A stretch of 38,032 bases of DNA from a filamentous cyanobacterium Phorm 6 (GTDB lineage: Bacteria; Cyanobacteriota; Cyanobacteriia; Cyanobacteriales; Microcoleaceae), in the NCBI GenBank assembly GCA_003003725.1, contig PVWI01000020.1:1-38032 (forward strand), written 5' to 3'. Within the stretch, counting starts at the first letter, position 1, and the number at the start of each line of letters is the position of its first letter. Below the pieces are notes generated by a model. The model was not told where the DNA came from and made no database searches. It saw nothing but the letters and a program-made list of their open reading frames with translations. This document shows positions 30,135-38,032 of this stretch, piece after piece. The translations under genes and the position numbers were made by a program.

Positions 30135-30213
30135 CTCAAAAAAGTGAGGATAGCCCTATGCCCTATGCCCTATGCCCTATGCCCTATGCCGGATAGTACC
30201 TCACCTTTTTGAG
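30135..30213. repeat. Inverted repeat enclosing five CCCTATG heptamers
   Basis: Arms CTCAAAAAAGTGAGG (30135-30149) and CCTCACCTTTTTGAG (30199-30213) pair with one mismatch. Between them are five tandem CCCTATG units (30154-30188). This combines a hairpin with an STRR in its loop. Confidence 0.8.
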
Positions 30214-30585
30214 AAAGGGTATACAATGACCCAGCTCAGAAGGTGCGTCGCTGTTAAATCGTCGATATTTTTCAGGGATTGTTGATGGCGACACACCCTA
30301 CGATTACTGTGGCATTAATTTGACTCTCTTGGTATTAGACAGTCGCATCAAACGCAAGAAACCGGGGTTTTTCCAAAGAATTCTTCGTTGCAGCCTGCTG
30401 ATTCAGCCAAAAACCCGGTTTGTGCACGCGCGGGTTCACAAACAGTGTCTCAACTCTCAATTCAACAGTACCCAATTCCAAATACCTCCGAGTAGAATTT
30501 TCTTCCCAACCCTAGGGGGGATATCTCCACAAGCGTTTCGAGCGACAATCGGTGAAGATTAAAAATATAAGTAGAGGACAACCCC

Positions 30586-30897
30586 ATGAACTTTTCTATA
30601 CAATCTGTTTACAACTGGTATCGCGAAACCCTCCGCAACCCCAAATACCGCTGGTGGATTATTCTGGGAACGCTGGCATATCTGGTAAGCCCGATCGACA
30701 TTGCGCCGGATTTCCTGCCAGTTGTCGGACAAATTGACGATGTAGCAATTGCTGTGCTGCTGATTTCCGAAATTTCCCAAATGTCGATCGACTATTTTAA
30801 ATCCCGCCAGACTCAGACAAATGCAACATCTTCCGCCACCGGTGGCCCTTCTGAAGCTAAAGGTAGCACCGTTGACGTAGATGCAGTTTCTATGTAA
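30586..30897 (+). CDS. DUF1232 (YkvA-type) membrane protein
   Basis: A 103-aa protein with the DUF1232 core RETLRNPKYRWWIILGTLAYLVSPIDIAPDFLPVVGQIDDVAIAVLLISEI (about residues 13-65), the SPIDIAPDFLPVVGQIDD part being the family hallmark. Two hydrophobic segments (about residues 25-38 and 48-63) indicate a membrane protein; the C-terminus is polar (Thr/Ser/Ala-rich). Function unknown in the family. Followed by a clear terminator at 30926-30963. Confidence 0.88.
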   Translation: MNFSIQSVYNWYRETLRNPKYRWWIILGTLAYLVSPIDIAPDFLPVVGQIDDVAIAVLLISEISQMSIDYFKSRQTQTNATSSATGGPSEAKGSTVDVDAVSM

Positions 30898-30925
30898 TAG
30901 ACTGCCAAAAGTAATGACGATTTAT

Positions 30926-30963
30926 AACCCCGACTTCTTGAAGAAGTTGGGGTTGGTTTTTTA
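30926..30963 (+). terminator. Rho-independent terminator
   Basis: AACCCCGACTTCTT-GAAG region pairs with AAGTTGGGGTT, followed by GGTTTTTT. It stands 29 bases after the stop of the DUF1232 gene and closes its transcript. Confidence 0.8.
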
Positions 30964-31104
30964 AATGCTAAATGCTCAGAAAGTGCTCGAAAACTGGTAG
31001 TTTTGAAAGTGGCAAATCAGTTAGGTAATGGTAAGATGCGCATGGCACCCTACATATAGCGGTTCTGCGTAAGTCCTGTCACTATCAACAACAAATTTTT
31101 ATAG

Positions 31105-32145
31105 ATGAAATTTAGCGAAATCCTAGAAAAACTTAATTTAGCCAGCAGTCACAGCCTAAAAGCCTCAAGTGCTACCGATCGAGAAATTGCAGGCCCCGCC
31201 CCAGTCGATGAAGCCACATCGGGGACAATCAGCTACATAGAAGGTGCTAAATTTGCCTCTCATATCACCTCAACAAATGCTTCTGCCTTAATTTTACCCT
31301 TAGATGAAAGCCTGCAAGCGAAGTGTGACGATCGCGATATAGCTTGGATCGCCGCAGCCGATCCGCGATTGCTGTTTGCTCAAACGATCGCCCTTTTTTA
31401 TCAACCGTTTCGCCCAGAATCCGAAATTCATCCATCAGCCACGATTCACCCCACATCACAAATTGGTAAAAATGTCTACATCGGCGCCCATGCCGTTATT
31501 CAACCAGGAGTTAAAATTGGCAGCAACGTTTGCATTCACCCAAATGTCGTAATTTACCCAGATGTAGAAATAGGCGAAGGCACTGTTTTACACGCTAACT
31601 GTGTGATTCACGAACGTACTCGCATCGGGGCAAATTGCGTGATTCATAGTGGTGCGGCGATCGGTTCTGAAGGTTTTGGGTTCGTGCCGACAGCGACAGG
31701 GTGGGTGAAAATGGAGCAGTCTGGCTGCACTGTATTAGAAGAAGGGGTTGAGGTAGGTTGCAACAGTACGATCGACAGGCCTGCTGTTGGAGAAACCCGC
31801 ATCGGTCAAAATACCAAGATTGACAATTTAGTACACGTCGGCCACGGCTGTCAAATTGGGAACAATTGCGCGTTTGCCGCTCAAGTCGGCATGGCGGGCG
31901 GGGTAAAAATTGGCAACAATGTAATTTTGGCCGGTCAAGCGGGAATTGCCAATCAAGCTAAAATCGGAGATGGGGCGATCGCCACAGCCAAAGCCGGAAT
32001 TCACAGCGACGTGCCCGCAGGGGCGATCGTGACTGGGGTGCCAGCAATTCCCCACAAACTATTTCTGAAAGCCGCAGCCGTTTACAGCCGCTTGCCGGAA
32101 ATGTACCAATCTTTGAGGCAAATTCAGCGTAAGCTCGATCGGTAG
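31105..32145 (+). CDS. lpxD: UDP-3-O-acylglucosamine N-acyltransferase
   Basis: A 346-aa protein with an N-terminal uridine-binding domain (residues about 1-100, MKFSEILEKLNLASS...) and a left-handed beta-helix built of hexapeptide repeats (IGKNVYIGAHAVIQPGVKIG and on). The catalytic His is in DNLVHVGHGCQIGNN at about residues 245-259. The final helix-rich tail LFLKAAAVYSRLPEMYQSLRQIQ makes the trimer interface. LpxD adds the N-linked acyl chain in lipid A synthesis; cyanobacteria have lpxD although their lipid A is simple or atypical. It stands alone here, unlike the lpxC-fabZ-lpxA clusters. The stop is followed at once by an STRR. Confidence 0.93.
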   Translation: MKFSEILEKLNLASSHSLKASSATDREIAGPAPVDEATSGTISYIEGAKFASHITSTNASALILPLDESLQAKCDDRDIAWIAAADPRLLFAQTIALFYQPFRPESEIHPSATIHPTSQIGKNVYIGAHAVIQPGVKIGSNVCIHPNVVIYPDVEIGEGTVLHANCVIHERTRIGANCVIHSGAAIGSEGFGFVPTATGWVKMEQSGCTVLEEGVEVGCNSTIDRPAVGETRIGQNTKIDNLVHVGHGCQIGNNCAFAAQVGMAGGVKIGNNVILAGQAGIANQAKIGDGAIATAKAGIHSDVPAGAIVTGVPAIPHKLFLKAAAVYSRLPEMYQSLRQIQRKLDR

Positions 32146-32146
32146 T

Positions 32147-32303
32147 CAGTTGACAGTTGACAGTTGACAGTTGACAGTTGTTATTAGTCATTAGCAACTC
32201 TGGACACGGCAATGCCGTTTCCCTACCCCAAAATAATCAATCGCACTCGATGAGAGATGTAACCATCGCCAGATTAATTGTAGGGAGACGGCACTGCCGT
32301 GTC
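32147..32303. repeat. STRR array and inverted repeat after lpxD
   Basis: Four CAGTTGA units plus CAGTTG at 32147-32180. Then the inverted repeat GACACGGCAATGCCGTTTCC (32203-32222 onward to 32226) faces GTAGGGAGACGGCACTGCCG (32280-32299, to 32303), 24-base arms with two mismatches. The gap 32146-32410 has no gene. Confidence 0.8.
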
Positions 32304-32410
32304 CTGACTGTGGGTAATATGAATTCCGATGCCACCGGATTTGAGATTACTGCTTGTTGAAACCGATCGTACGCTCCGTCCAATACTCTGTTATAGTTGC
32401 AACCCCTTAA

Positions 32411-33277
32411 ATGTGGAATCACTTAAACAACCTGCGATTGATGTCACCGTCAATACCAGCAATTGTCAAAATAATCTTATTTTTTTCAACTTGGATTGTG
32501 GTGTGGCTTCCCGCAGGGATCGTGCTGGCGATCGCCCTCAAATGGCATCCACCCCAACCCCTGGAAAACAAAAAACTACCTTTACTAGCTTCCCTGTACC
32601 TGATTGTCCCCTTCATTTTATGGGCAACAACCTGGATAGAAAATACATCTTTTGCTAACTGGGGTTGGGATTGGCAACCCGCAGTTTTGATATCCTTAGT
32701 GCGGGGATTAGGATTAGGGATAATCAGCTTATTTATTTTATTTGGCTTGCAATTAACCGCAGGCTGGATCGAGCTTAAAAAAAGCGAAAATTCAACCGAC
32801 ATAGGAGGTGAAAAAACGATTAATTTTGGGGCTTTAATTTTTAATCCTGCTAGTTTACTGACTCTGTTATTAGGACTGTGGATTAGCGCGACAGAAGAGT
32901 TAATTTTTCGCGGTTGTTTGCAAAATATACTCCAGCAAGATTACTCAATACTAACAGCAGCAACGATCGCCAGTTTCATTTTTGCGATCGCCCACCTCAT
33001 CTGGGCCGCCAAAGAAACCCTACCGCAACTCCCCGGATTGTGGCTGATGGGCATGGTTTTAACCTTAGCCCGCATCGCCGACAATGGTAGTTTAGGATTG
33101 GCGATCGGCATTCACGCAGCTTGGATTTGGGGCATAACTACCGTAGATACAGCACAAGCAATTAAACCTACTTCTACCGTACCCGAATGGATTACAGGAA
33201 TAGCAGCAAAACCCCTAGCAGGTGCAGCCGGAATTCTGTTATTGCTAGCAACAGCAGCCGTAGTTTTGTCAATGTAA
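32411..33277 (+). CDS. CPBP-family intramembrane metalloprotease
   Basis: A 288-aa polytopic membrane protein of the CPBP/Abi family. The family motifs are seen: TEELIFRGCLQ (EExxxR) at about residues 159-169, FAIAHLIWAA (FxxxH) at about 193-202, and a later GIHAAWIWG with the third metal-binding His at about residue 233. At least seven hydrophobic segments. The family cleaves or processes prenylated or membrane proteins; in cyanobacteria the targets are mostly unknown. The last 17 bases of the gene are part of a 108-bp tandem duplication (33261-33475). Confidence 0.88.
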   Translation: MWNHLNNLRLMSPSIPAIVKIILFFSTWIVVWLPAGIVLAIALKWHPPQPLENKKLPLLASLYLIVPFILWATTWIENTSFANWGWDWQPAVLISLVRGLGLGIISLFILFGLQLTAGWIELKKSENSTDIGGEKTINFGALIFNPASLLTLLLGLWISATEELIFRGCLQNILQQDYSILTAATIASFIFAIAHLIWAAKETLPQLPGLWLMGMVLTLARIADNGSLGLAIGIHAAWIWGITTVDTAQAIKPTSTVPEWITGIAAKPLAGAAGILLLLATAAVVLSM

Positions 33278-33475
33278 ATAAGACTTATTGCTAACGATAA
33301 ATCAAAGGTTTGTAGTGAGGACTTTAGTCCGCATAATCCAGAGCACTAAAGTCCCCACCAAAGGTTTGTAGTTTTGTTAATGTAAATAAGACTTATTGCT
33401 AACGATAAATCAAAGGTTTGTAGTGAGGACTTTAGTCCGCATAATCCAGAGGACTAAAGTCCTCACTACAAACAG
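33261..33475. repeat. 108-bp tandem duplication that includes the end of the CPBP gene
   Basis: Copy 1 is 33261-33368 and copy 2 is 33369 to about 33475. Both begin TAGTTTTGTCAATGTAAATA (T for C in copy 2), continue AGACTTATTGCTAACGATAA and hold the palindrome GTTTGTAGTGAGGACTTTAG facing CTAAAGTCC(T/C)CACTAC. In copy 1 the first 17 bases are the last codons and stop of the CPBP gene. Confidence 0.88.
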
Positions 33476-33502
33476 CCTTAATCTGCGGTTAAAAGTCTAA
33501 AA

Positions 33503-34786
33503 TTAATCCAAAAGCCGATCGATCGTAATAATCGAAACCGGCCGCAACGGATCGAAACGAGTCAAATTCCCAGCCAACAAAGAACGCGATAACTGCACTT
33601 GCAAAATTCGGTAACTCCAGTGCGGTTCCCGGCGCACCCGATCGCCAATCCAGCTCAAAACAGTAGCAATATCTTCCAAAGCTTCCAAAACCAGCACGAT
33701 CGAGCCTCCCGGGAGCAGCCGCAGGGCGCAAACGCCCAAAATTTTAGTCAACCCTCCACCACTACCGCCGATCAAAATCCGGTGCGGCGGACGCAAGCGG
33801 TGCAAGATTTCCGGGGCAGTGCCGTGAATCGAGAACACATTTTGCAGCCCAAAACGAGCGCAGTTGAGTTCGATCGCCGAAATACCAGAAACCGTTTGTT
33901 CGATCGCGTATACCTCAGATTGCGGGAATAAACGCGCAATCTCGATGGACACAGCACCGTTACCAGCACCAACATCCCAGACAACTTGTTCCGGTTGTAG
34001 CGTCAATTGAGCCAGCACCAAAACCCGCACTTCCCTTTCTACCGTCAAGCCCGGGCGATCGCCACAACCCACAAAAGCCCCATCAGGAACGCCCAACAAA
34101 GGCAACTTCGCCAAATCCAAAGGTTCAGCCCTCGGTGGGGACTCCCGCAGCATCACCACCACGCTCAGCGGTGCAAAAGACTCTCTCAGTAAAGCTTCCA
34201 GAGACTTGCGAATTACCCGTTCGTCCGCCGCACCCAAATTTTCGCAAACCCAAAACTCGTAGCGTGTTGGCAAATCGAGAGCTTTTACCAAATTTGCTAT
34301 AGCCACCGGAGTTCGAGTTTCGTCCGCAAGGACGGCAATCTTCTCCACACCGAGCTTCAGCTTCGCTGTCAGCTCCTCAAAATAGCGTCCTTGAGATCCT
34401 ACACAATGAGCATCTTGCCAAGGGATTCTCAAGCGATTAAAAGCCAACTGCACGCAACTGACATGGGGGTGAAATGTCAATTTATCTGGCGGTAGTTGGG
34501 CAATTAGCAGCTTTCCCCAGCCGTGGAACAGCGGGTCTCCGGCTACTAAAAGGACGATCGACCCAGCATCCGGCTCTAATTCGGCTATGCTCGCCAAATG
34601 GCGCCGAATTTCGAGAATTGCTTCGGTTAAATCGGACAGTGCCCAGCGCTCTCCGTAATGCTGGGGAAAATAGCTCAAATGGCGATCGCTCCCTATTAAC
34701 AAAGCGGCCATTTCTACAACCTGCCGCGCCGATTCACTCAGCCCAGCAGCTCCATCTAAACCGATACCAACAACGTGTACTGTCAC
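33503..34786 (-). CDS. cobL: Precorrin-6Y C5,15-methyltransferase (decarboxylating)
   Basis: A 427-aa CbiE-CbiT fusion. The N-terminal CbiE part (residues about 1-210) begins with MTVHVVGIGLDGAAGLSESA and has GDPLFHGWGKLLIAQL at about residues 82-97. The C-terminal CbiT part (about 235-427) has the SAM-binding VVWDVGAGNGAVSIEIARLFP (about 262-282) and VYAIEQ (about 287-292). CobL methylates C5 and C15 of precorrin-6Y and decarboxylates it in cobalamin synthesis. It stands alone. A hairpin with a T-rich tail lies 20 bases upstream of its ATG (34806-34834). Confidence 0.92.
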   Translation of the reverse strand: MTVHVVGIGLDGAAGLSESARQVVEMAALLIGSDRHLSYFPQHYGERWALSDLTEAILEIRRHLASIAELEPDAGSIVLLVAGDPLFHGWGKLLIAQLPPDKLTFHPHVSCVQLAFNRLRIPWQDAHCVGSQGRYFEELTAKLKLGVEKIAVLADETRTPVAIANLVKALDLPTRYEFWVCENLGAADERVIRKSLEALLRESFAPLSVVVMLRESPPRAEPLDLAKLPLLGVPDGAFVGCGDRPGLTVEREVRVLVLAQLTLQPEQVVWDVGAGNGAVSIEIARLFPQSEVYAIEQTVSGISAIELNCARFGLQNVFSIHGTAPEILHRLRPPHRILIGGSGGGLTKILGVCALRLLPGGSIVLVLEALEDIATVLSWIGDRVRREPHWSYRILQVQLSRSLLAGNLTRFDPLRPVSIITIDRLLD

Positions 34787-34805
34787 TTTTTAATCAAAAA
34801 TTAAA

Positions 34806-34834
34806 AAACCAGAATTACTGATTTTTTCTGGTTT
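34806..34834 (-). terminator. Terminator-like hairpin just upstream of cobL
   Basis: AAACCAGAA (34806-34814) pairs with TTCTGGTTT (34826-34834). On the minus strand the stem is followed by TTTTTTAATTTTTGATT and then the cobL start at 34786. It could end the transcript of the DUF1868 gene (35076-35861) or act as an attenuator in the cobL leader. No cobalamin riboswitch is recognised. Confidence 0.5.
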
Positions 34835-34920
34835 CTCATAAGTTTTTTGCTTGACTTTGTTGCCAAGCCAGAATAATTAAAGCATTTAATCTGCCAACTT
34901 TTGACTTTTGACTGATATCT

Positions 34921-34961
34921 AGCATTCGGCAGAATATTTGATGTTGATTCTGCCGAATGCT
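34921..34961. other. Perfect inverted repeat (15-bp arms)
   Basis: AGCATTCGGCAGAAT (34921-34935) and ATTCTGCCGAATGCT (34947-34961) are perfect inverted arms with an 11-base loop. It lies between cobL and the DUF1868 gene. It may be a bidirectional transcription stop or a repeat. Confidence 0.75.
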
Positions 34962-34987
34962 AAATACGCATTAACAGATGAGTGCGA

Positions 34988-35058
34988 AGTTTTTAGGCAG
35001 GGGATTTAAGCCCCAGCCTAAAAACAATCCACCTAAAGGTGGGGCTTAAATCCCCTGT
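34988..35058. repeat. Palindromic dispersed repeat (reverse copy of the one at 26084)
   Basis: GTTTTTAGGCAGGGGATTTA, then AGCCCCAGCCTAAAAAC, then AATCCACCTAAAGGTGG and GGCTTAAATCCCCTG. Read in reverse complement it is nearly identical to 26084-26153, which separates a toxin from its antitoxin. Confidence 0.85.
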
Positions 35059-35075
35059 GCTTTAGTCATGGCCGT

Positions 35076-35861
35076 TCAAAACTCGAAAACAGGCCAATCC
35101 GGTTGTCGGAGGTAGCTAGTCATGTCGTCAAACTTCCGCAGTTCGGCTCGGTGTATGAGCAGTTCTTGGGGCGTGTCGAGCCATTGCTCGTTTAATTCAG
35201 ACATAACAGCGCACAGACGAGCGCGGTCTAGGTTCGGGCCGATGTCGCCAAAATAAGCCAGAGTAATGTGTGCCGTAAAATGGTATTGCTGTTCAATTCC
35301 CAAGGCAATTAAATCGGGATTTTGATAGATCGATCGACGTAACTCTAGAATTTGCTTGTAAGAGTTTTCGTCCGTCGGTGCAACACAAACACCTATAGCT
35401 CTAGTCATCACCATAAAGCCCAGGACTGTCCAGCGAATGGGAGACTTGCCCGATTGGACAGGTTTTGAGGCGGCAAAACCATCTGCCATGCAGCCTCGAA
35501 GTTGCACTTCAAATTCAGGATTTTTATCCGAGGCATCTCGAAAAGCACTGCTCCAAATCAAATCTGCCAGAGTGACATGGAAGCTATCGGGAGGTAGTGC
35601 GATCGAGGAACCAGGATGAAGTTCCTGCTGTAGCCGTTGTTGGCAAGAGTGTAAGTTAGCATAGAATACAGCATTTTCTGCATCTTCCCCAGCAGGTGGC
35701 GTAATCACCGAATAGCCGGGAAATGGCACTGCAACTTTAACGCCAGCTTTGTCCAGTCCAAATTTGGGAGATTCCTGAATGTGCTCTATCTGGGACTTGT
35801 AGGAGTCCAGCAGCGTCATTCGCGCTACCCGATTTACATAAGCTTGATAAGTATCGTCCAA
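35076..35861 (-). CDS. DUF1868 protein, 2H phosphoesterase-like
   Basis: A 261-aa protein; two H-x-T motifs of the 2H phosphoesterase/2'-5' RNA-ligase-like fold are seen: DSFHVTLADLIW (about residues 92-103) and FTAHITLAYFGDIG (about 196-209). The spacing of the two motifs is as expected. N-terminal helices (YQAYVNRVARMTLLDSYKSQIEHI) precede the fold, and VKVAVPFPGYSVITPP is a DUF1868-type stretch. The activity (cyclic phosphodiesterase or nucleotide ligase) is unknown. It stands alone. The stop is close to a palindromic repeat at 34988-35058. Confidence 0.82.
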   Translation of the reverse strand: MDDTYQAYVNRVARMTLLDSYKSQIEHIQESPKFGLDKAGVKVAVPFPGYSVITPPAGEDAENAVFYANLHSCQQRLQQELHPGSSIALPPDSFHVTLADLIWSSAFRDASDKNPEFEVQLRGCMADGFAASKPVQSGKSPIRWTVLGFMVMTRAIGVCVAPTDENSYKQILELRRSIYQNPDLIALGIEQQYHFTAHITLAYFGDIGPNLDRARLCAVMSELNEQWLDTPQELLIHRAELRKFDDMTSYLRQPDWPVFEF

Positions 35862-36126
35862 TCTCCATTTCCTCGTGCTAATTAATAGCTTTGGGCACTT
35901 ACCTGACTTGAGAATTGTTAGGACTTGCGCAGAGAAAGAAAATCTATGTTTGAGATTCCTTTGTGCTGTTGAGTGTGACAGAATCTGTCACGATCGTACA
36001 AACCCTAACTTTCAAATTCTAGATATTTGAGAATAGTGCAAGATGTAAAAATTATCGAATAGAATCTTTAACTACTTGCAACAAACTTTATATAATACAC
36101 CATTGTTGGGTGGCTTGGTGCTAGAA

Positions 36127-37104
36127 ATGCAAATTTACCTGTTTTGGGGAGAGGACGACTTTGCGATGGGGCAAGCTGTGACAAGTTTACGCCAAAGTGC
36201 CGTCGATCCCAACTGGGCTAGTTTTAACTATGACAAGATTATTGCCGATCGCGCCGATGCCGTGGTCGAAGGACTCGATCGAGCCTTAACGCCACCCTTT
36301 GGTACCGGCAGTCGTTTTGTCTGGCTCGCCAATACCACTGTAGCCCAGCAGTGTTCTCCAGAACTGTTAGCGCAATTTGAACGGACGCTGCCAGTGATAC
36401 CCGACACCACGGTGTTACTGCTGACATCCGTCAAAAAACCCGATAGCCGGCTCAAGTCCACCAAGTTACTCACCAAGTCCGCCCAAGTGCGGGAATTTTC
36501 ACCGATTCCGCCTTGGAATGACAAAGAATTAGCCCAGCGGGTGCGCCAAGTCGCCACCGAAATGAATGTCAAATTGACCGCCACGGCGATCGAACTTTTG
36601 GCCGAATCCATTGGTAGCGATACCCGCGGGCTATACAGCGAAATGGAAAAATTGCTGCTGTTTGCCGGCAACCGCAGCCAACCTCTCAACCCCGATGAAG
36701 TGGCAGCACTGGTGCACTGTCACGCCCAGAATACATTCCAGCTAGCCGATGCCATTCGCGAGGGCAATACCTCCCTCGCTTTGGAGTTATTGGCGGGCTT
36801 AACGGCCCGGAGCGAGCCTGGTTTGAGGATTGTGGCAGGCTTGACTGGTAAGTTTCGGATTTGGTTGTGGGTAAAGGCAATGATCGAAGCGGGCGATCGG
36901 GATGATAAAATTGCTCAAGCTCTAGACCTCGGCAATCCGAAACGAATCTACTATTTTCGCCAAGAAGTCAAGAATGCCAGCTTAGAAAAACTCCAAAAAA
37001 GTTTACCTTTGCTGCTAGAGTTAGAAGCCTCCTTAAAGCGGGGCAGGGAGGAAGTCTCAACCCTGCAAACCAAAGTTATAGAACTTTCTAGCTTATTTCG
37101 CTGA
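36127..37104 (+). CDS. holA: DNA polymerase III subunit delta
   Basis: Started at the ATG at 36127 (325 aa); the frame could begin at TTG 36076 but MQIYLFWGEDDFAMGQAVTSLRQ is the normal family start. The delta subunit opens the sliding clamp in the clamp loader. Visible features are the N-terminal AAA-like fold (FWGEDDF, VWLANTTVAQQ), LLLTSVKKPDSRLKSTKLL at about residues 97-115, and the C-terminal helical collar domain with LELLAGLTARSEPGLRIVAGL and YYFRQEVKNASLEKLQKSLPLLLELEASLKRG. Alone on this strand; the hairpin at 37110-37127 follows its stop. Confidence 0.88.
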   Translation: MQIYLFWGEDDFAMGQAVTSLRQSAVDPNWASFNYDKIIADRADAVVEGLDRALTPPFGTGSRFVWLANTTVAQQCSPELLAQFERTLPVIPDTTVLLLTSVKKPDSRLKSTKLLTKSAQVREFSPIPPWNDKELAQRVRQVATEMNVKLTATAIELLAESIGSDTRGLYSEMEKLLLFAGNRSQPLNPDEVAALVHCHAQNTFQLADAIREGNTSLALELLAGLTARSEPGLRIVAGLTGKFRIWLWVKAMIEAGDRDDKIAQALDLGNPKRIYYFRQEVKNASLEKLQKSLPLLLELEASLKRGREEVSTLQTKVIELSSLFR

Positions 37105-37109
37105 TGTCG

Positions 37110-37127
37110 GCTCCTGGCAACAGGAGC
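37110..37127 (+). terminator. Hairpin after holA
   Basis: GCTCCTG-GCAA-CAGGAGC is a perfect 7-bp stem five bases after the holA stop. The following T-run is delayed, so it is only a weak terminator candidate. The gap 37105-37343 has no other feature that I recognise. Confidence 0.45.
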
Positions 37128-37343
37128 AGGTACTAATTTAATTGTAAATTTTTACAACAAATTTCGCGCTCTGGTATACGCTAGATGCCAGGAGCGGGCA
37201 AAAAATCTTGAGTATATAGCAGAAATAATCTCAGAATGCCACAGTAGAAGTTAATGTGGTAAATAAATGTTGTCCGCCGCCGAATGCCGATCGGTTAATA
37301 TTATTTGCCGGCTCTCCACCCCCCCAACAAAAGAGCGCTACCC

Positions 37344-38032
37344 ATGACACAACAGAACCTGCGGGAACTTCTCAAGCAGGGCGATCCAAAAGCGATCGCA
37401 TCTAGCATCAACCGTACACTCAAGCCCAAAGGCATCAACGCCGATGTGACGCGGGATGAAGGCTGTCTCCACATAATTCTGGAGTCAGACAAAGTACCGA
37501 GTCAAATGGCATTGGTCGATTTCATCCGCAGCGGGATGACGAAATTGGGAGTCGAATCAATTCACACTATCAAGGTTTACGGGCGTCGAACAGGTGACGG
37601 CTCGGCCGCGTGGGAAGATGAAATAGAGCTGATGCCCTCAGAGCCAATGTACGCCTCTGACAGTGAAATTTCTGACGACTCCGTAGGTTTAGATGATGTC
37701 GAGCCCGAAGGCGAAGACTATTATCAAGAGGGAGAATTCGATCGAGATGATGACGAAGACGAAGACGAAGACGAAGACGAAGACGAAGACGAAGACGAAG
37801 ATATAGCCCCGCCTCCGAAAAAACAATTCCCTAAATGGGCAATACCTGTGGGTATCTTAGTGCCTCTGGGGGCGATCGCAGGGCTATTTCTTACTGGAAA
37901 TTTACCCTTCGGCGGTGGCTCGAACCCAGAATCGAGCGCCCCGGTTGCCACTTCGCCCTCCCCCAAAGCCTCATCTGCTGCGCCTAAAGCTACCACACCC
38001 TCTCCCGGCGCATCAGCTCCAGCTCCACAGGC
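37344..38032 (+). CDS. Acidic single-span membrane protein, 3' end outside the window
   Basis: The frame begins at the ATG at 37344 and is open to the window end (about 229 residues visible). The N-terminal domain MTQQNLRELLKQGDPKAIAS...GINADVTRDEGCLHIILES...GVESIHTIKVYGRRTGD is a cyanobacterial domain often found at the start of membrane proteins; it has no known role. It is followed by a Glu/Asp-rich linker with a (GACGAA)n microsatellite (37752-37800; DE repeats), a single membrane span WAIPVGILVPLGAIAGLFL (about residues 170-188) and then a Pro/Ser/Ala-rich segment. Probably a membrane-anchored scaffold or extracytoplasmic protein. Confidence 0.82.
   Translation, partial: MTQQNLRELLKQGDPKAIASSINRTLKPKGINADVTRDEGCLHIILESDKVPSQMALVDFIRSGMTKLGVESIHTIKVYGRRTGDGSAAWEDEIELMPSEPMYASDSEISDDSVGLDDVEPEGEDYYQEGEFDRDDDEDEDEDEDEDEDEDEDIAPPPKKQFPKWAIPVGILVPLGAIAGLFLTGNLPFGGGSNPESSAPVATSPSPKASSAAPKATTPSPGASAPAPQ

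Larger units (their letters stand above)
29708..30585. other. Repeat-rich intergenic region (878 bp)
   Basis: No gene accepted. It holds a terminator-like hairpin (30021-30046), an inverted repeat enclosing a heptanucleotide array (30135-30213), a GTAGGG-type repeat around 30240-30303, and a palindromic repeat with AAACCGGGGTTTTT at about 30359-30372 facing AAAAACCCGGTTTGT at about 30408-30422. An open frame at 30320-30562 covers only these repeats. Confidence 0.6.

Noticed and set aside
30320-30562. 80-aa frame on the plus strand
   Set aside because: It lies on palindromic repeats (AAACCGGG...CCCGGTTT) and has no coding features.

Overview
The window looks like a chromosome piece of a filamentous, non-heterocystous-type cyanobacterium (Microcoleus/Oscillatoria-like; the genus is inferred). 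The evidence is dense HIP1 octamers (GCGATCGC), an allophycocyanin alpha-B gene (apcD), XisH/XisI proteins, cyanobacterial-type hypothetical proteins, heptanucleotide tandem repeats and many small palindromic dispersed repeats. No rRNA, CRISPR array, intact transposase or phage gene was seen. One tRNA gene, tRNA-Val(UAC), is present.

Layout. 0-3.6 kb: two same-strand DUF697-type GTPases (the second cut by the window edge) and small hypothetical genes. 4-8.5 kb: housekeeping and metabolic genes (FkbM methyltransferase, YgfZ folate-binding protein, a DUF2227 protein, mazG). 8.4-10.6 kb: a tandemly duplicated pair of divergent genes (XRE-type regulator plus a 126-aa partner of unknown function). 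The second copy of the partner is broken by two tiny repeat insertions. 10.7-13.4 kb: apcD, a strongly structured ~375-nt stretch that may be an ORF-less IS200/IS605- or HEARO-like RNA element, and the rlmD/rumA-type rRNA methyltransferase.

13.4-28.3 kb is the accessory region. It is packed with toxin-antitoxin-like modules: xisH-xisI, two DUF433-DUF5615 pairs, ParD-ParE, an antitoxin-VapC pair, a DUF4926/DUF6883 pair, and orphan ParD, VapB-like, DUF433 and HTH antitoxins. Many broken copies lie among them: a frameshifted DUF6883 gene, a ParD gene with two stops, a DUF433 tail, a gene split by one UGA, and a 3' remnant of a nearby hypothetical gene. Seven copies of a 55-60 bp repeat unit that contains HIP1 sites separate the modules. 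Inside the region is an AT-rich four-gene block, 16.3-20.9 kb: a GT2 glycosyltransferase, an unrecognised ~715-aa protein and two methyltransferases.

28.5-38 kb returns to core genes: an SPFH-FHA fusion protein, a DUF1232 membrane protein, lpxD, a CPBP protease, cobL (cbiET), a 2H-phosphoesterase-like DUF1868 protein, holA and the start of an acidic single-span membrane protein.

The best candidates for something undescribed are the duplicated XRE/126-aa divergent pair with its TTGC...GCAA palindromes, the large unknown protein in the transferase block, the structured RNA-like element upstream of apcD, and a promoter module shared word for word by xisHI and the neighbouring DUF433-DUF5615 operon. 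Small repeats have also entered reading frames: a C/G-rich repeat lies in frame in two genes, and repeat sequence supplies the tail or stop codon of two antitoxins.
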